From Anaerolineaceae bacterium UBA6073 (GTDB taxonomy: Bacteria; Chloroflexota; Anaerolineae; Anaerolineales; Anaerolineaceae), in contig DIXT01000032.1 in the NCBI GenBank assembly GCA_002436085.1, positions 1 through 29,875 of the forward strand: a DNA stretch of 29,875 nucleotides, written 5' to 3'. The stretch's first letter is position 1. Each line of letters starts with the position of its first letter. Positions 6,799 to 15,717 of the stretch are shown piece by piece. Below the pieces are notes generated by a model. It ran no database searches. It saw nothing but the letters and a program-made list of their open reading frames with translations, and had not been told where the DNA came from. The position numbers were made by a program, and so were the translations under genes.

Positions 6799-7980
6799 AT
6801 GACTATTTCTCGTAAAATCAGCCTGTTGCTTGTTGTTTGTGCTTTGCTGCTGGGAGTTTTTCCGACTGGCACAGGGCAGGCAGCGTCCGCTGAAACAGAC
6901 GGCTCTTTCTATGATTTGCCATTGTGTCTGCCTGGGCTGTATCCTACAGACCCGGATGACTGCCTGGCATTGGGCGCGTCCCAGTCGGTGAAACGCCTGG
7001 CGGATGAAGGCATCCCATATATCCTTGAAGAGCTGCCTGCGGCTTCTCCGGATTACGCGCTGACCGAACTGCCTGTGTGGGTGGCCAAGATAGTGGCGGG
7101 CACTTCGGAAGCCGTGCCGGTCTATGCCAGTCTGGATGAAGCCCGCAACGGCGGCACGCCGCTGCGCACCCTGGCAGCTGGCCCGATGCGCTATGTCTCG
7201 ATGGTCAATCAGGTTTCTGATGGGAACCGCATCCTGGTACAGCTGGAAAGCGGCGAGTGGATGCAGGCCCAGCCCATTTATTCCTGGACGCGCTTCCAGG
7301 GTCTGCGCTTTTCCCGCACGCCCAGGAATGAGTTTGGCTGGATCGTTAACGACGCGGAATCCTACACCGCGCCGGGTTATGCCTCCCCCAAAACCGGGAA
7401 AGTGCATGCCAAGTACGATGTGATTCAAATTTACCAGGTAGCGGAAGCGGACGGTTACGAGTGGTACCGCATTAACCAGGCTGAATGGGTGTCCTCACAT
7501 AAATCCCGCCGGGTGGTGGTGGATACCACCCCGCCGGAAGGCATCACTGGCGACCGCTGGATTAATATTGACCTGGGCAACTTTACGCTGTCGGTGTATG
7601 AAGGCGGAGAACTGATTTTCGCCAGCCTGATTGCCAGCGGGCTGCAGCCTTTTTACACGCAACCGGGAACCTTCCAGATTTATAAGATGTACGAGACGGT
7701 CACGATGCAGGATGCCTACGAGGCGGACCGATCTGATTTTTACCACCTGCAGGCGGTGCCCTGGGCTATGTTCTACGACCGCAATACAGCCATTCACGGC
7801 GTTTATTGGCCGGTGGTGCTGGGCTTCAACCAGTCGCACGGCTGCGTGAACATGTCGCCCGGAGACGCGAATTGGGTTTACCATTGGGCCAGGGAAGGCG
7901 ACTGGGTGTACGTGCACGACCCCAGCGGCAAGACGCCGACAGACCCGGCGTACTACGGCGGCGTCAGCACCGGACCGTAA
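6799..7980 (+). CDS. Secreted L,D-transpeptidase (YkuD domain)
   Basis: Makes 3-3 cross-links or attaches proteins in the cell wall, or related transpeptidation, outside the membrane. The 393-residue protein has a signal peptide (ISRKISLLLVVCALLLGVFP, cleavage around the GQAASAE stretch). Two SH3b-like regions follow (around VPVYASLDEA and SYTAPGYASP), then a YkuD catalytic domain from INIDLGNFTLSVYE. The catalytic set is His333 in IHGVYW and Cys349 in SHGCVNM, followed by the short aromatic tail usual for the family. The start at 6799 is used because an upstream in-frame TTG (6763) lies inside the promoter. The gene stands alone between the repeat-rich spacer and a terminator. Confidence 0.92.
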   Translation: MTISRKISLLLVVCALLLGVFPTGTGQAASAETDGSFYDLPLCLPGLYPTDPDDCLALGASQSVKRLADEGIPYILEELPAASPDYALTELPVWVAKIVAGTSEAVPVYASLDEARNGGTPLRTLAAGPMRYVSMVNQVSDGNRILVQLESGEWMQAQPIYSWTRFQGLRFSRTPRNEFGWIVNDAESYTAPGYASPKTGKVHAKYDVIQIYQVAEADGYEWYRINQAEWVSSHKSRRVVVDTTPPEGITGDRWINIDLGNFTLSVYEGGELIFASLIASGLQPFYTQPGTFQIYKMYETVTMQDAYEADRSDFYHLQAVPWAMFYDRNTAIHGVYWPVVLGFNQSHGCVNMSPGDANWVYHWAREGDWVYVHDPSGKTPTDPAYYGGVSTGP

Positions 7981-8014
7981 GCAAGGTTTTTTCTCACATT
8001 AAGCCCGTAAAATA

Positions 8015-8041
8015 AACACGACCGCGAAACGCGGTCGTGTT
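8015..8041. terminator. Bidirectional Rho-independent terminator
   Basis: A perfect 12-bp stem (8015-8026 with 8030-8041, core ACACGACCGCG/CGCGGTCGTGT) with an AAA loop lies between the convergent L,D-transpeptidase and M32 genes. On the minus strand it is followed by a T-rich stretch (TTTATTTT); on the plus strand by TTCTTAGTT. It should therefore serve both genes, more strongly on the minus strand. Confidence 0.9.
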
Positions 8042-8062
8042 CTTAGTTCAGATATCCGGAGC

Positions 8063-9571
8063 TTAGAAGCGGTAAATCTCGCTGTACTTGGCGTTCAGGT
8101 AACGCAAGTAAGGCTCCGGATCGATGGGTCCGCCGGTAATCTTGCGCACCAGGTCCAGGGGATCGTAGCGTGAAGAATATCGGTGCACATTCTCCCGCAG
8201 CCAGGCCAGGATTTGGCTGAAATCGCCTTCGGTCATCGCCGCCGGGATCTCAGGGTGTTCGGCGACCATCTTTTCCCACAACTGCGCCGAAATCAGGTTG
8301 CCCAGGGCGTAGGTGGGGAAGTACCCGACCAGACCGCTGGACCAGTGCACATCCTGCAGCACGCCGTTCGTGTCATCCGCAGGCGTGACGCCCAGGTATT
8401 CCTGCATGCGGGTATTCCAGATATCCGGCAGGTCGCTAGCTTTCAAGCTGCCCTCAAGCAGCCCGGTCTCAATTTCAAAGCGCAGCATGATGTGCATGTT
8501 GTAGGTCGCTTCGTCGGCTTCCACCCGGATGAGAGAGGGTTCCACCCGGTTGATGCCGCGGTAGAACTGATCCAGGGTGACATTCCCCAGATGCTGCGGG
8601 AAGAGCATCTGCATAACCGGGAATAGGAAACGGCTGAACTCACGCGACCTGCCCACCAAATTTTCCCACAGGCGTGACTGGGATTCGTGAATCGCGTAAG
8701 AGGCGGGCTGACCCAGGCTGGTTTCGTAGTATTTCGGCGAAAGCCCCTGGTCGTAGAGCGCGTGCCCGGTTTCGTGCATGGTGCTGAAGAGGGCGGACAT
8801 GCAGTCCCTGTCCAGGAAACGGGTGGTGATGCGCACATCGCCGACACCAAAGCTGGTGGTGAAGGGATGAGCCGCCAGGTCAATCCGTCCGCGCTCCCAA
8901 TCATAGCCAAAGCGTCCGGCGATGAATGTTCCAAGCTTGCGCTGTTCGTCGAATGGATAGTGCTGCTTGATAAAACTGTTGTCGATTTGTTCGGATTCCG
9001 CGATGGCGCGCAGCAGTTCCACCTGACGCGGACGGAGAGCCGCAAAAATCGCGCGGACGTCAGAGGTCTTCATACCGGGTTCGTACTCGTTCAGCAGAGG
9101 GTCATAAGGGTGTTCATAAGGCTGGAAGAGCTCAGCTTGCTGGCGGCGCAGCTCAAAAATGTGCGTCAGGTGCGGTTCAAAGCTGGCGAAGTCATTATCC
9201 GCGCGGGCTTTCACCCAGGCTTCATGTGCCGCGGAGGTCGCCAGCACGAACTCAATGATTTTCTCGCGCGGGATGCGCGCGTTTCGGTCGTAATTCCGTT
9301 TTGCTACCTTAATTTCGCGGGCAAAATCGTCGTCCGCGTCAAGGTCGGGAATCTCGGATGCCAAATCCTGAATCAGCGCGCCCAGTTCGTCGGACGTGCT
9401 CTTGTCAAAAGCCAGTCCTGCGATCAACGCCGCCTGGTTGCCGCGGTCTTCCGCGCCGCCGTGCGGCATATTGACCTGTTGGTCCCACTCCAGCAGCGCC
9501 TGTATGGAACCCAGGCGGCTGATTTCTGCGGTGATTTCCCGCAGTTTGGTTAGCTTCTCTGCGCTGCTCAT
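8063..9571 (-). CDS. Metallocarboxypeptidase Taq, peptidase family M32
   Basis: Removes C-terminal residues from peptides, with zinc or cobalt, in the cytosol. The 502-residue length is standard for M32. The metal site is HETGH (His266, Glu267, His270), with the third ligand expected in IHESQSRLWEN (Glu296). Other M32 landmarks are HPFTTSFG and DVRITTR (about 235-251). The start at 9571 is 1 nt after the stop of the upstream dehydrogenase (TAATATG), with GGAAGA further up, so translation is probably coupled. It is the last gene of the selB operon and probably acts in general peptide turnover. Confidence 0.95.
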   Translation of the reverse strand: MSSAEKLTKLREITAEISRLGSIQALLEWDQQVNMPHGGAEDRGNQAALIAGLAFDKSTSDELGALIQDLASEIPDLDADDDFAREIKVAKRNYDRNARIPREKIIEFVLATSAAHEAWVKARADNDFASFEPHLTHIFELRRQQAELFQPYEHPYDPLLNEYEPGMKTSDVRAIFAALRPRQVELLRAIAESEQIDNSFIKQHYPFDEQRKLGTFIAGRFGYDWERGRIDLAAHPFTTSFGVGDVRITTRFLDRDCMSALFSTMHETGHALYDQGLSPKYYETSLGQPASYAIHESQSRLWENLVGRSREFSRFLFPVMQMLFPQHLGNVTLDQFYRGINRVEPSLIRVEADEATYNMHIMLRFEIETGLLEGSLKASDLPDIWNTRMQEYLGVTPADDTNGVLQDVHWSSGLVGYFPTYALGNLISAQLWEKMVAEHPEIPAAMTEGDFSQILAWLRENVHRYSSRYDPLDLVRKITGGPIDPEPYLRYLNAKYSEIYRF

Positions 9572-9572
9572 A

Positions 9573-10511
9573 TTAGCAAATCTTCCAGCGCAGGGGTAGC
9601 CCGTTGAGCGCGTTCAAAACTTCGTTAGAAATGTCCTCGGCTGCCCGCAATTGGGCTTCGGCGGTCTGCGCGCCAATGTGCGGAGTGGCAACGACCTTCG
9701 GATGTTTAATCAGGTCAAAGCTGACCGGCGGTTCTTTTTCGTAAACATCCAGGGCGGCGCCGCGCACTTTACCGCTTTCGAGCGCGCGCAGAAGCGCTTC
9801 TTCGTCGATAATGCCGCCGCGGGCAGCATCCACGATCAAGACTCCGTCCTTCATCCTGGAGAAGCAGGCGTCATCGAACTGGTGCCTGTTCTGATCTGTC
9901 AGCGGGGTGTGAATGGTAATCACGTCAGCCCGTGCCAGTAGACCATCCAGGCTGACAGCTTCCACGCCGCGTTCGTGCATGTACATCGCGTCCCGGAAGG
10001 GGTCGAAAGCAAGCACCTGCATACCCAGCGCGCTGGCGTACCTGCTGACGACCTGGCCGATGTTGCCGAATCCGACTACGCCCAGCGTTTTTCCAAAGAG
10101 TTCCATGCCGTTAAAGTCTTTCTTGAGCCACTGCCCGGCTTTCAGGCTGGCATCCGCGCGGGGGATTTCGCGCACGAGGGCGAACATCATCCCGATTGCG
10201 AGCTCCGCCACGGCAATGGAGGTTGCCACCGCGGCGTTCACGACAGTGACGTTGTGCGCTTTGGCAGCGTTCAGATCAATATTATCCACACCGACGCCCA
10301 TGCGCCCGATAACCTTCAGGTTTTTGGCTGCCGCAATCACTTCGGCGGTCATTTTGGTGCGCCCGCGCAGAATGATGGCGTCATATTCAGGGATAATCTG
10401 CAGCAGTTCCGCCGCTTCAATGCCCTTCTTGTCATCCGCTATGTCGTTTTTCGTCAGAATTGCTTTGCCATTACTTTCCAGCCCATCGGTAATCAATACT
10501 CTCCATGCCAT
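9573..10511 (-). CDS. serA: D-3-phosphoglycerate dehydrogenase-like, short form
   Basis: D-isomer-specific 2-hydroxyacid dehydrogenase of 312 residues. It shows GRMGVGVDNID near 69-79, an NAD-binding GFGNIG (147-152), the catalytic arginine in AARGGIIDEEAL (Arg231), Glu260 in EKEPP and His278 in TPHIGAQT. It would oxidise 3-phosphoglycerate to 3-phosphohydroxypyruvate, the first step to serine. The C-terminal ACT/regulatory domain of full-length SerA is absent, as in other short PGDHs, so it may not be feedback-inhibited; another 2-hydroxyacid substrate cannot be excluded. AGGAGAG lies 6 nt before the ATG. It sits 36 nt downstream of selB; serine is the precursor of selenocysteine, so the pairing may be meaningful (inference). 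Confidence 0.88.
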   Translation of the reverse strand: MAWRVLITDGLESNGKAILTKNDIADDKKGIEAAELLQIIPEYDAIILRGRTKMTAEVIAAAKNLKVIGRMGVGVDNIDLNAAKAHNVTVVNAAVATSIAVAELAIGMMFALVREIPRADASLKAGQWLKKDFNGMELFGKTLGVVGFGNIGQVVSRYASALGMQVLAFDPFRDAMYMHERGVEAVSLDGLLARADVITIHTPLTDQNRHQFDDACFSRMKDGVLIVDAARGGIIDEEALLRALESGKVRGAALDVYEKEPPVSFDLIKHPKVVATPHIGAQTAEAQLRAAEDISNEVLNALNGLPLRWKIC

Positions 10512-10547
10512 AGTGCTCTCTCCTGTAAGTGGTTTTTATCTGTATCG

Positions 10548-12443
10548 TTATTGTACCTGTTTAAGCACCCGGATGTCTCCTTTACGGAGCGTGACACCCG
10601 CAGTGTCCAGATGTTCTAGCAGGGCGGCCGCGTACTTGCGGCTGGTGCCAAAATGATCGCGGAACTCCGCCAGAGTAAGGCTGCCCCTATCCTCAATGTG
10701 AGCTTTTACCCAGGCGCTCATCTCGGTGTAAGCTTGCGGGGAAAAAACAACCTGTGGAGAAGCCTGAACGAGCTCTCCGGTCGCAACCAGGGCTTCCAGC
10801 AGCGGCGTACCTATCTGCGCGGAGGCTTCAGCCGCATCTGGCGGGGAATAGGGGTTTTCATTAAAACGCTGCATCAATCCAGCAATCTTTTCTTTTTGGT
10901 CGGCTGTGAACACAATGCGGTGGTTTGCCAGGGCTGTCAGCGCGCCCTGCAGCAGTACTTCCTGGTCTGTGCGCAATTTTTCCAGCGCCGCGTCAAACAG
11001 GAGCGGCGGCAGTTTGCACGCGGCTCGCAGGGCTTCCCGCGGTAGGCCGGGTTTCAGGGGGCTTTGGGCGTGGAACTCCGCCAGGGTCTTGAGCAGATCC
11101 CCGCGCACTTGCTGCCAGGTTCCGGCCTCAATGAGCATATTCCGAACAGCGTCCTTTGCGGGCTGGAGCTGCACTATGCTACCCTCGCTTATCAAGCGGT
11201 CAAGCAGCATCAGACCACTTTGCTGTTCCAGGCCGGTTTTGGCAATTACAGCCTCGGAGCTGGCTGCGCGCAGCGCTTTGAGCGCCTGCAGAAGAACCTC
11301 TGCCTCGCCGCCCGAGAGCAGGCCTTCCAGGTTTTGCAGCACAGACTCACTAAAGCGTTTATGCAGGCGGGCGGGGTGCGGTTCAAGCACCACGCCTCCG
11401 CCCAGCGTTTCCGCCGGCGAGGGCAGGCGAATAATCAAGCGGTCGCCGCGGGCAGCAACGACCGGATTGGCAAGTCGCATTTGCAAAAACGCCTGTTCGC
11501 CGGGTTTTAAGAGCTCTTTGCCAAGCAGGCGAACCTGGCCGGATGCTTCGGCGGAACCGATATAGATTTTGACCTGGGTGTTGTGCCTGAGGTCAAAGGA
11601 TAAATTGGGGAGGTAGCGAAAATGGATATCCAACAGGGTAGTGGGGGTGTACGCGCCCGGTTTAGCGATAACGCTGCCGCGGGCAAGCTGGTTCTTTTCT
11701 ATCCCGACCAGATTGACCGCCGCGCGCGCGCCGGGAGCAAGCTTTTGCAGCTTCTGGTTATGGTTCTGAAGCCCGCGCACCCGTCCGCTCAAGCCTTCCG
11801 GCAGGCTCACAACTTCATCGCCAACCGCGAGGCTGCCGTCCAGGAGCGTTCCGGTGACGACCGTCCCAAAGCCGGTCAGGGTGAACACCCGGTCAACTGG
11901 CAGGCGCGGCCTGCCCAGGTCGGGCTTGGTGGGTGTGTTTTCAAGCAATTCTTGCAGTTTTTCCAGTAGTTCGGGAATGCCTGTGCCAGTACGCGCGGAG
12001 ACCTTTACTACTGGCGCGTCTTCCAGACTGGTGCCTTTCAACGTGTCGCGCACCTCAAGCTCCACCAATTCCAGCCAATCCGGGTCGGTCACCAGGTCCA
12101 GCTTGGTCAGCACGATCAAGCCCCGGGTGATATGCAGCAGGTCAAGGATAGCGAGGTGCTCGCGGGTTTGGGCGGATACGCCTTCATCGGCGGCGATGAT
12201 AAGCAGAGCCGCGTCGATTCCTCCGATGCCTGCCAGCATATTGCCGATAAAATCCCTATGACCGGGCACATCAATGATGCCCACCTTGTCCCCGTTGGGA
12301 AGCGTGAGGGAGGCAAAGCCAAGGTCAATCGTCATTTCCCGCTCGCGCTCTTCCTTCAGACGGTCCGGGTTGGTGCCCGTCAGAGCGGTGACCAGGGTTG
12401 ATTTGCCGTGGTCAACGTGGCCGGCAGTGCCTACGATGTGCAC
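10548..12443 (-). CDS. selB: Selenocysteine-specific translation elongation factor SelB
   Basis: Carries selenocysteinyl-tRNA to the ribosome at UGA codons that have a SECIS element. The protein has 631 residues. The N-terminal GTPase begins VHIVGTAGHVDHGKSTLV with G1 GHVDHGKST, switch I around EMTIDLGFA, G3 DVPGH and G4 TKLD. EF-Tu-like domains 2-3 follow (VFTLTGFGTVVTGTLL), then C-terminal winged helices ending LEHLDTAGVTLRKGD. That C-terminal RNA-binding extension separates SelB from EF-Tu and IF2. The start is GTG at 12443, 4 nt after the previous stop; the in-frame ATG at 12539 would overlap the coiled-coil gene by about 90 nt and adds non-homologous residues. No selA, selD, tRNA-Sec or in-frame UGA gene is visible in the window. 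Confidence 0.95.
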   Translation of the reverse strand: MHIVGTAGHVDHGKSTLVTALTGTNPDRLKEEREREMTIDLGFASLTLPNGDKVGIIDVPGHRDFIGNMLAGIGGIDAALLIIAADEGVSAQTREHLAILDLLHITRGLIVLTKLDLVTDPDWLELVELEVRDTLKGTSLEDAPVVKVSARTGTGIPELLEKLQELLENTPTKPDLGRPRLPVDRVFTLTGFGTVVTGTLLDGSLAVGDEVVSLPEGLSGRVRGLQNHNQKLQKLAPGARAAVNLVGIEKNQLARGSVIAKPGAYTPTTLLDIHFRYLPNLSFDLRHNTQVKIYIGSAEASGQVRLLGKELLKPGEQAFLQMRLANPVVAARGDRLIIRLPSPAETLGGGVVLEPHPARLHKRFSESVLQNLEGLLSGGEAEVLLQALKALRAASSEAVIAKTGLEQQSGLMLLDRLISEGSIVQLQPAKDAVRNMLIEAGTWQQVRGDLLKTLAEFHAQSPLKPGLPREALRAACKLPPLLFDAALEKLRTDQEVLLQGALTALANHRIVFTADQKEKIAGLMQRFNENPYSPPDAAEASAQIGTPLLEALVATGELVQASPQVVFSPQAYTEMSAWVKAHIEDRGSLTLAEFRDHFGTSRKYAAALLEHLDTAGVTLRKGDIRVLKQVQ

Positions 12444-12447
12444 GGAA

Positions 12448-13641
12448 TTACTGGGCTTTCTTCTCCGCCAACGGAGCAAAACTCTGAATTGATTCCTGAT
12501 AGGCTCCGAGGATAGACTGAATGCTGCGGAAAGTTTCACGGGTCAGCTTGTCCAGGTCGTCCCGGGTCTTGATGGAGGAATCCTTAAGCGTTTCCAACTC
12601 CTCACGCGTGGAGGTTAGCTGCTGGTTGATCGTGCGCAGCTGTTCTTCCTGCCCGAGCAGGTAGTTGGTCCAGCGTTTCAGGTCGTCAGCTTTAAAGGAG
12701 TTCCATTCCTGGCGGAAGCGTTCATCGTTCAGGCGTTGGATTTCGCTGATTTCGTTGATGCGCCGCTCAAAGCGGGTGATGATCTCCTCGGCGCCGCTGA
12801 TGGACTTATCCACGGCTTTTCTGGCGTTCTCGAGTTCACTTAGCTGCGTGTTCAGCTCCATGTTGAGCTTGTCGATTTCTCCAAAACGTTTTTCCCAGAC
12901 CTGGAAAATCTTGCCTTTATCAAGCAACTCGTTGTTAACTTTCTCGATAAACACAGACTGCGTTTCCTTGCGGTCTTTCTCAAATGTCAGAAGTTCGGTG
13001 ATGCGCGCATCCAGCGTGCGGAAGCTGTCGCTGAAGACGTCAAAGCGGCTGCGGGTTTCTTCAACGCGCTTGCGGTGGGCTACCAGCTCGCCCTGGAAGT
13101 CATTCAAGCGCTTATTTTCCTGACGGTAGTTTTCTTCCAGCAAGTGCAGCGAGCGGCGGTAGTCTTCGTCAAAGCGGCTGACCTCCTGGATTTTCAGCTT
13201 GAGTTCTTCAATCAAACGCGCCAGACGCGTGTCTTCCAATTTATAGGTCTTCAGCTCGTTGCGGATGGCGTCCAGCTGCTCCCCAACCTGATAGATTTCG
13301 CTCAGCGAGCGCTTGGTCGCGTCAATGTCCAGTTTTAACCGTTTTACCGCTTCGTTGAGGTTCATTTCAGAACGCTCGTTCACATCCCGCACCTGTTTGG
13401 TCAGGTCGATGTTCAGGCGTTCGATGCGGTTATCATATTTATCCAGACTGGACATTTGGTTTGTTAAACCGCCGATTTCAAGTTCCAGTTCCTTTATCTG
13501 CTTGCGAAGAGCGATGTTTTCGCTCTCAAGCCCTGTCAGTCGGTTCTGCAGGCTAGCCAGATTGGTTTTATCATTGCGGCGTTCGTTATCCAGCCACTCC
13601 ACTCTCTTTTCAAGTTGTTCAAAACTTGTAATATCGTCCAT
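12448..13641 (-). CDS. Long coiled-coil protein, function unknown
   Basis: Protein of 397 residues, almost entirely predicted coiled coil: continuous heptads rich in Glu, Lys, Arg, Leu and Ile from about residue 5 to 380, with few Pro or Gly. No signal peptide, membrane segment or enzymatic motif is seen, so it is probably cytosolic and fibrous or scaffold-like. Examples of heptad stretches are LENERRNDKT-type helices and LEELKLKIQEV. The ribosome site AGGTGAAAA precedes the ATG at 13641. It leads the operon with selB, which starts 4 nt after its stop. A role specific to selenoprotein synthesis is not implied by the sequence itself. Confidence 0.75.
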   Translation of the reverse strand: MDDITSFEQLEKRVEWLDNERRNDKTNLASLQNRLTGLESENIALRKQIKELELEIGGLTNQMSSLDKYDNRIERLNIDLTKQVRDVNERSEMNLNEAVKRLKLDIDATKRSLSEIYQVGEQLDAIRNELKTYKLEDTRLARLIEELKLKIQEVSRFDEDYRRSLHLLEENYRQENKRLNDFQGELVAHRKRVEETRSRFDVFSDSFRTLDARITELLTFEKDRKETQSVFIEKVNNELLDKGKIFQVWEKRFGEIDKLNMELNTQLSELENARKAVDKSISGAEEIITRFERRINEISEIQRLNDERFRQEWNSFKADDLKRWTNYLLGQEEQLRTINQQLTSTREELETLKDSSIKTRDDLDKLTRETFRSIQSILGAYQESIQSFAPLAEKKAQ

Positions 13642-13674
13642 TTTTCACCTGTTTTCGTTGAGTTCTTCTACCTG

Positions 13675-13680
13675 ATTATA
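13675..13680 (-). promoter_or_regulatory. -10 box for the coiled-coil/selB operon
   Basis: A perfect TATAAT on the minus strand lies 33 nt upstream of the ATG at 13641, leaving a leader of about 26 nt that contains the AGGTGAAAA ribosome site. No clear -35 is seen 17 nt upstream. Confidence 0.5.
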
Positions 13681-13699
13681 CACAATCCGGTATCCCATA

Positions 13700-15118
13700 C
13701 TACGGGATGGGCACAAGCTGCGTGAAGGGGGCCAGGATTTCCAGGAAGCGCGGGGAGAGGAATTGCGTGGACGTGCCCATAACTGCCATCAGCAGCAGGA
13801 TAATCAGCATCAGCACGATAAACCCTGTCTTTTCCCTGACGGGCTGGACGGCAGCGCCAGCAGTCTGTTCGCGCGCGAAGAGCCGCATCAGGCGGGCTGT
13901 ACTCATCAACAAACCGAGACTGCCGACCAGAACCCACACGAGCAGGCGCGGGTTGGTTTGGGCTGTCAACAGCCACAGCATTTGTTTGTGCGGGAAAATG
14001 GGCAGAAGCGGCAGCCCGAGCAGGCTGAAGAAGCCGATCAGTATCCCGGCTGACACAAGCGGGCGGGATTTGAACAGTCCTTCCTGAAACTTATAATCCA
14101 GGGCATGCGCGCCTTTGTTTTGCCACAAGGCTGAGAGCGCCAGGCTGATAATCGCGTAGCTTAACACGCGCGGGAAAAAAAGCATTGCCAGGTAGTTAAG
14201 CCCGCCTGTTTGCGCCAGACCAATTGCCAGCAGCGAGTAGCCGGTCTCGTAGAGCACCAGATAACCGAAGTTCTTCCCGAGGTTTATCTGTACCGCCGAT
14301 AAGAGTCCGGCAATCGCGATCATAATGACCCCAATCCAGCGCAGACCGGAGAAGGTTACCGGAAGATTGCGCAGCCAGGCGTATTGGTCCAGAAAGTGAA
14401 GCAAAAACACGGACAGCGCGCTTTGCGTCAGCGCAAGGAGCAAACTGACCACCCAGGGGTGACTTTTTTCGCTGATCATCGGGATCCAGGAATGGAACGG
14501 GAAAGCTCCGATCCACAACGCGAACCCGAGCAGAACCAGCATGGCAGAACGCACGATGAGCGGGTTCGCGGAAGGCGCCGAGCCGATGCCCGAGAGCATC
14601 CAACCTGTCAACAAAATCAGAGGCAGCGCCACAGTCTGGAAGACCAGGTAACGCAGCACGCCTTGTTCGGTGCGGACCCCACGCGGCGAAAGCAGCGGCA
14701 CGCTAAGCAGCGCGATTAACTCAATCAGCACGGCGGCGTAGAGAAATGGATTGACCGAAAGCGTGGCTACCCATAAAGCCGTGATACTAATCGATAGGAT
14801 GTTGAACCACAGGCTGGGTCTGTAAAGCAAGCTTCCCAGATTCCAGAGAAAGACGATGCCGTACAACAGACCAACCATGGTGAGCCGCTCTCCGGTGATC
14901 TCCAGGCTTCTGCCAAAAAGCTCCAATGAGCTGGCGATTTCAAGGCGCTGGTCCGGCAGGAGGAAGCTAAGATCGCGCGGGAAGAGCAGCGCAGCCAACG
15001 CAAGCAGCAAGCTGAAGGCAGAAGCAAGAATGCCCGAAAGCATGGGCTTTTTGCGCGTGATGATCAGAAGAAGCGCGAAGGCAAGCGGGAAAATGATCCA
15101 AATCAGCGGAGTGCTCAT
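13700..15118 (-). CDS. NuoM/HyfF-like proton-channel-type membrane subunit
   Basis: Protein of 472 residues with about 14 hydrophobic helices, related to the antiporter-like subunits of complex I and group 4 hydrogenases (NuoL/M/N, HyfB/F, MrpA/D). A glutamate in the TM5 region (VLIELIALLS) matches the conserved helix-5 Glu, and FPFHSWIP matches the family's P-x-H-x-W-x-P stretch after TM7. By eye, the TM7 lysine of the family (GKSAQLPLH in NuoL) is replaced by Trp (LWIGAFPFH), so proton translocation may be altered. The start overlaps the preceding stop in an ATGA, giving translational coupling. It is the last gene of the long minus-strand block. No NADH, quinone or hydrogenase subunit is adjacent. 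Confidence 0.72.
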   Translation of the reverse strand: MSTPLIWIIFPLAFALLLIITRKKPMLSGILASAFSLLLALAALLFPRDLSFLLPDQRLEIASSLELFGRSLEITGERLTMVGLLYGIVFLWNLGSLLYRPSLWFNILSISITALWVATLSVNPFLYAAVLIELIALLSVPLLSPRGVRTEQGVLRYLVFQTVALPLILLTGWMLSGIGSAPSANPLIVRSAMLVLLGFALWIGAFPFHSWIPMISEKSHPWVVSLLLALTQSALSVFLLHFLDQYAWLRNLPVTFSGLRWIGVIMIAIAGLLSAVQINLGKNFGYLVLYETGYSLLAIGLAQTGGLNYLAMLFFPRVLSYAIISLALSALWQNKGAHALDYKFQEGLFKSRPLVSAGILIGFFSLLGLPLLPIFPHKQMLWLLTAQTNPRLLVWVLVGSLGLLMSTARLMRLFAREQTAGAAVQPVREKTGFIVLMLIILLLMAVMGTSTQFLSPRFLEILAPFTQLVPIP

Positions 15119-15717
15119 GCTTCAGGAATCTCCGCGTCCTTGATTACAAAGAATGTTCCCACCAGCGCCAGACCCAAATTCACGCCGGCAAAGAGCGCTT
15201 CCAGCAGGGTGGAGAGCTCCAGGCTGGCGTACAGCAGTTCAACCCCCGAGAGGAAAGTCAGCAGTCCGATGATGACATAAAACGGTTCGGCGATCAGGCT
15301 GGCCTGGAAAAGCCCCAATACCAGCAAGCTGAAGGCCGCCAGCAGCAGCGGCAGGGAGCTGCGCGGGAATACTTCTGCCTGCAGTTCTGGAAGAAGCACA
15401 GTCATAAATAACACCGCGAAGAGACCGGCAAGCAGCCTGAAGATTTCCCCGGCGCTGAATGAAAAGAAAGCTTTGGCGCCGCGGATTTTTCCGTCGGTGA
15501 TCAGCGAGAGGAACAGCGTCAGTGTCACCATCCACCCGACGAGCAGCTTTACCACCGCCAAACTGACCGGACGCACCGTCAGGAGCAAGACGAAAACCGC
15601 CAGATATTGAAGCCCCAATGCGGCGGCATTCACAACCCACACGCGGCGGGTGAGGTTTATGCCCGCAGCTATAATTGCGAGGACCGCCGGTATATACATC
15701 CACGGCGCGCTTGTCAC
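15115..15717 (-). CDS. HyfE/NuoK-like small membrane subunit
   Basis: Protein of 200 residues with about six or seven transmembrane helices. The C-terminal half carries a NuoK-like pattern, LLTFLSGVELLYASLE, with the buried glutamate typical of NuoK/HyfE/MnhC. Length fits hydrogenase-4 component E (just over 200 residues) better than NuoK (about 100). It starts with GTG in a GTGA overlap with the upstream stop and ends in an ATGA overlap with the next gene, so all three membrane genes appear to be made as one unit. It is expected to form part of the proton-conducting arm. Confidence 0.65.
   Translation of the reverse strand: MTSAPWMYIPAVLAIIAAGINLTRRVWVVNAAALGLQYLAVFVLLLTVRPVSLAVVKLLVGWMVTLTLFLSLITDGKIRGAKAFFSFSAGEIFRLLAGLFAVLFMTVLLPELQAEVFPRSSLPLLLAAFSLLVLGLFQASLIAEPFYVIIGLLTFLSGVELLYASLELSTLLEALFAGVNLGLALVGTFFVIKDAEIPEA

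Noticed and set aside
6724..7428. 234-codon minus-strand open frame beside the repeat-rich spacer
   Set aside because: It is antisense to the L,D-transpeptidase, has no Shine-Dalgarno and has a low-complexity His/Arg/Gln-rich composition typical of shadow frames.
8687..9553. 288-codon plus-strand open frame
   Set aside because: It is the complementary shadow of the M32 carboxypeptidase, which carries an intact HETGH site.
10548..12443. Selenoprotein gene or tRNA-Sec near selB
   Set aside because: The flanking genes read through without in-frame UGA, and no cloverleaf-like tRNA was spotted in the short spacers.
13692..13708. Terminator at the end of the membrane trio
   Set aside because: ATCCC/GGGAT can pair around the stop codon, but the stem is 5 bp and no T-run follows. 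Transcription could read into the coiled-coil/selB operon, although that operon has its own TATAAT.
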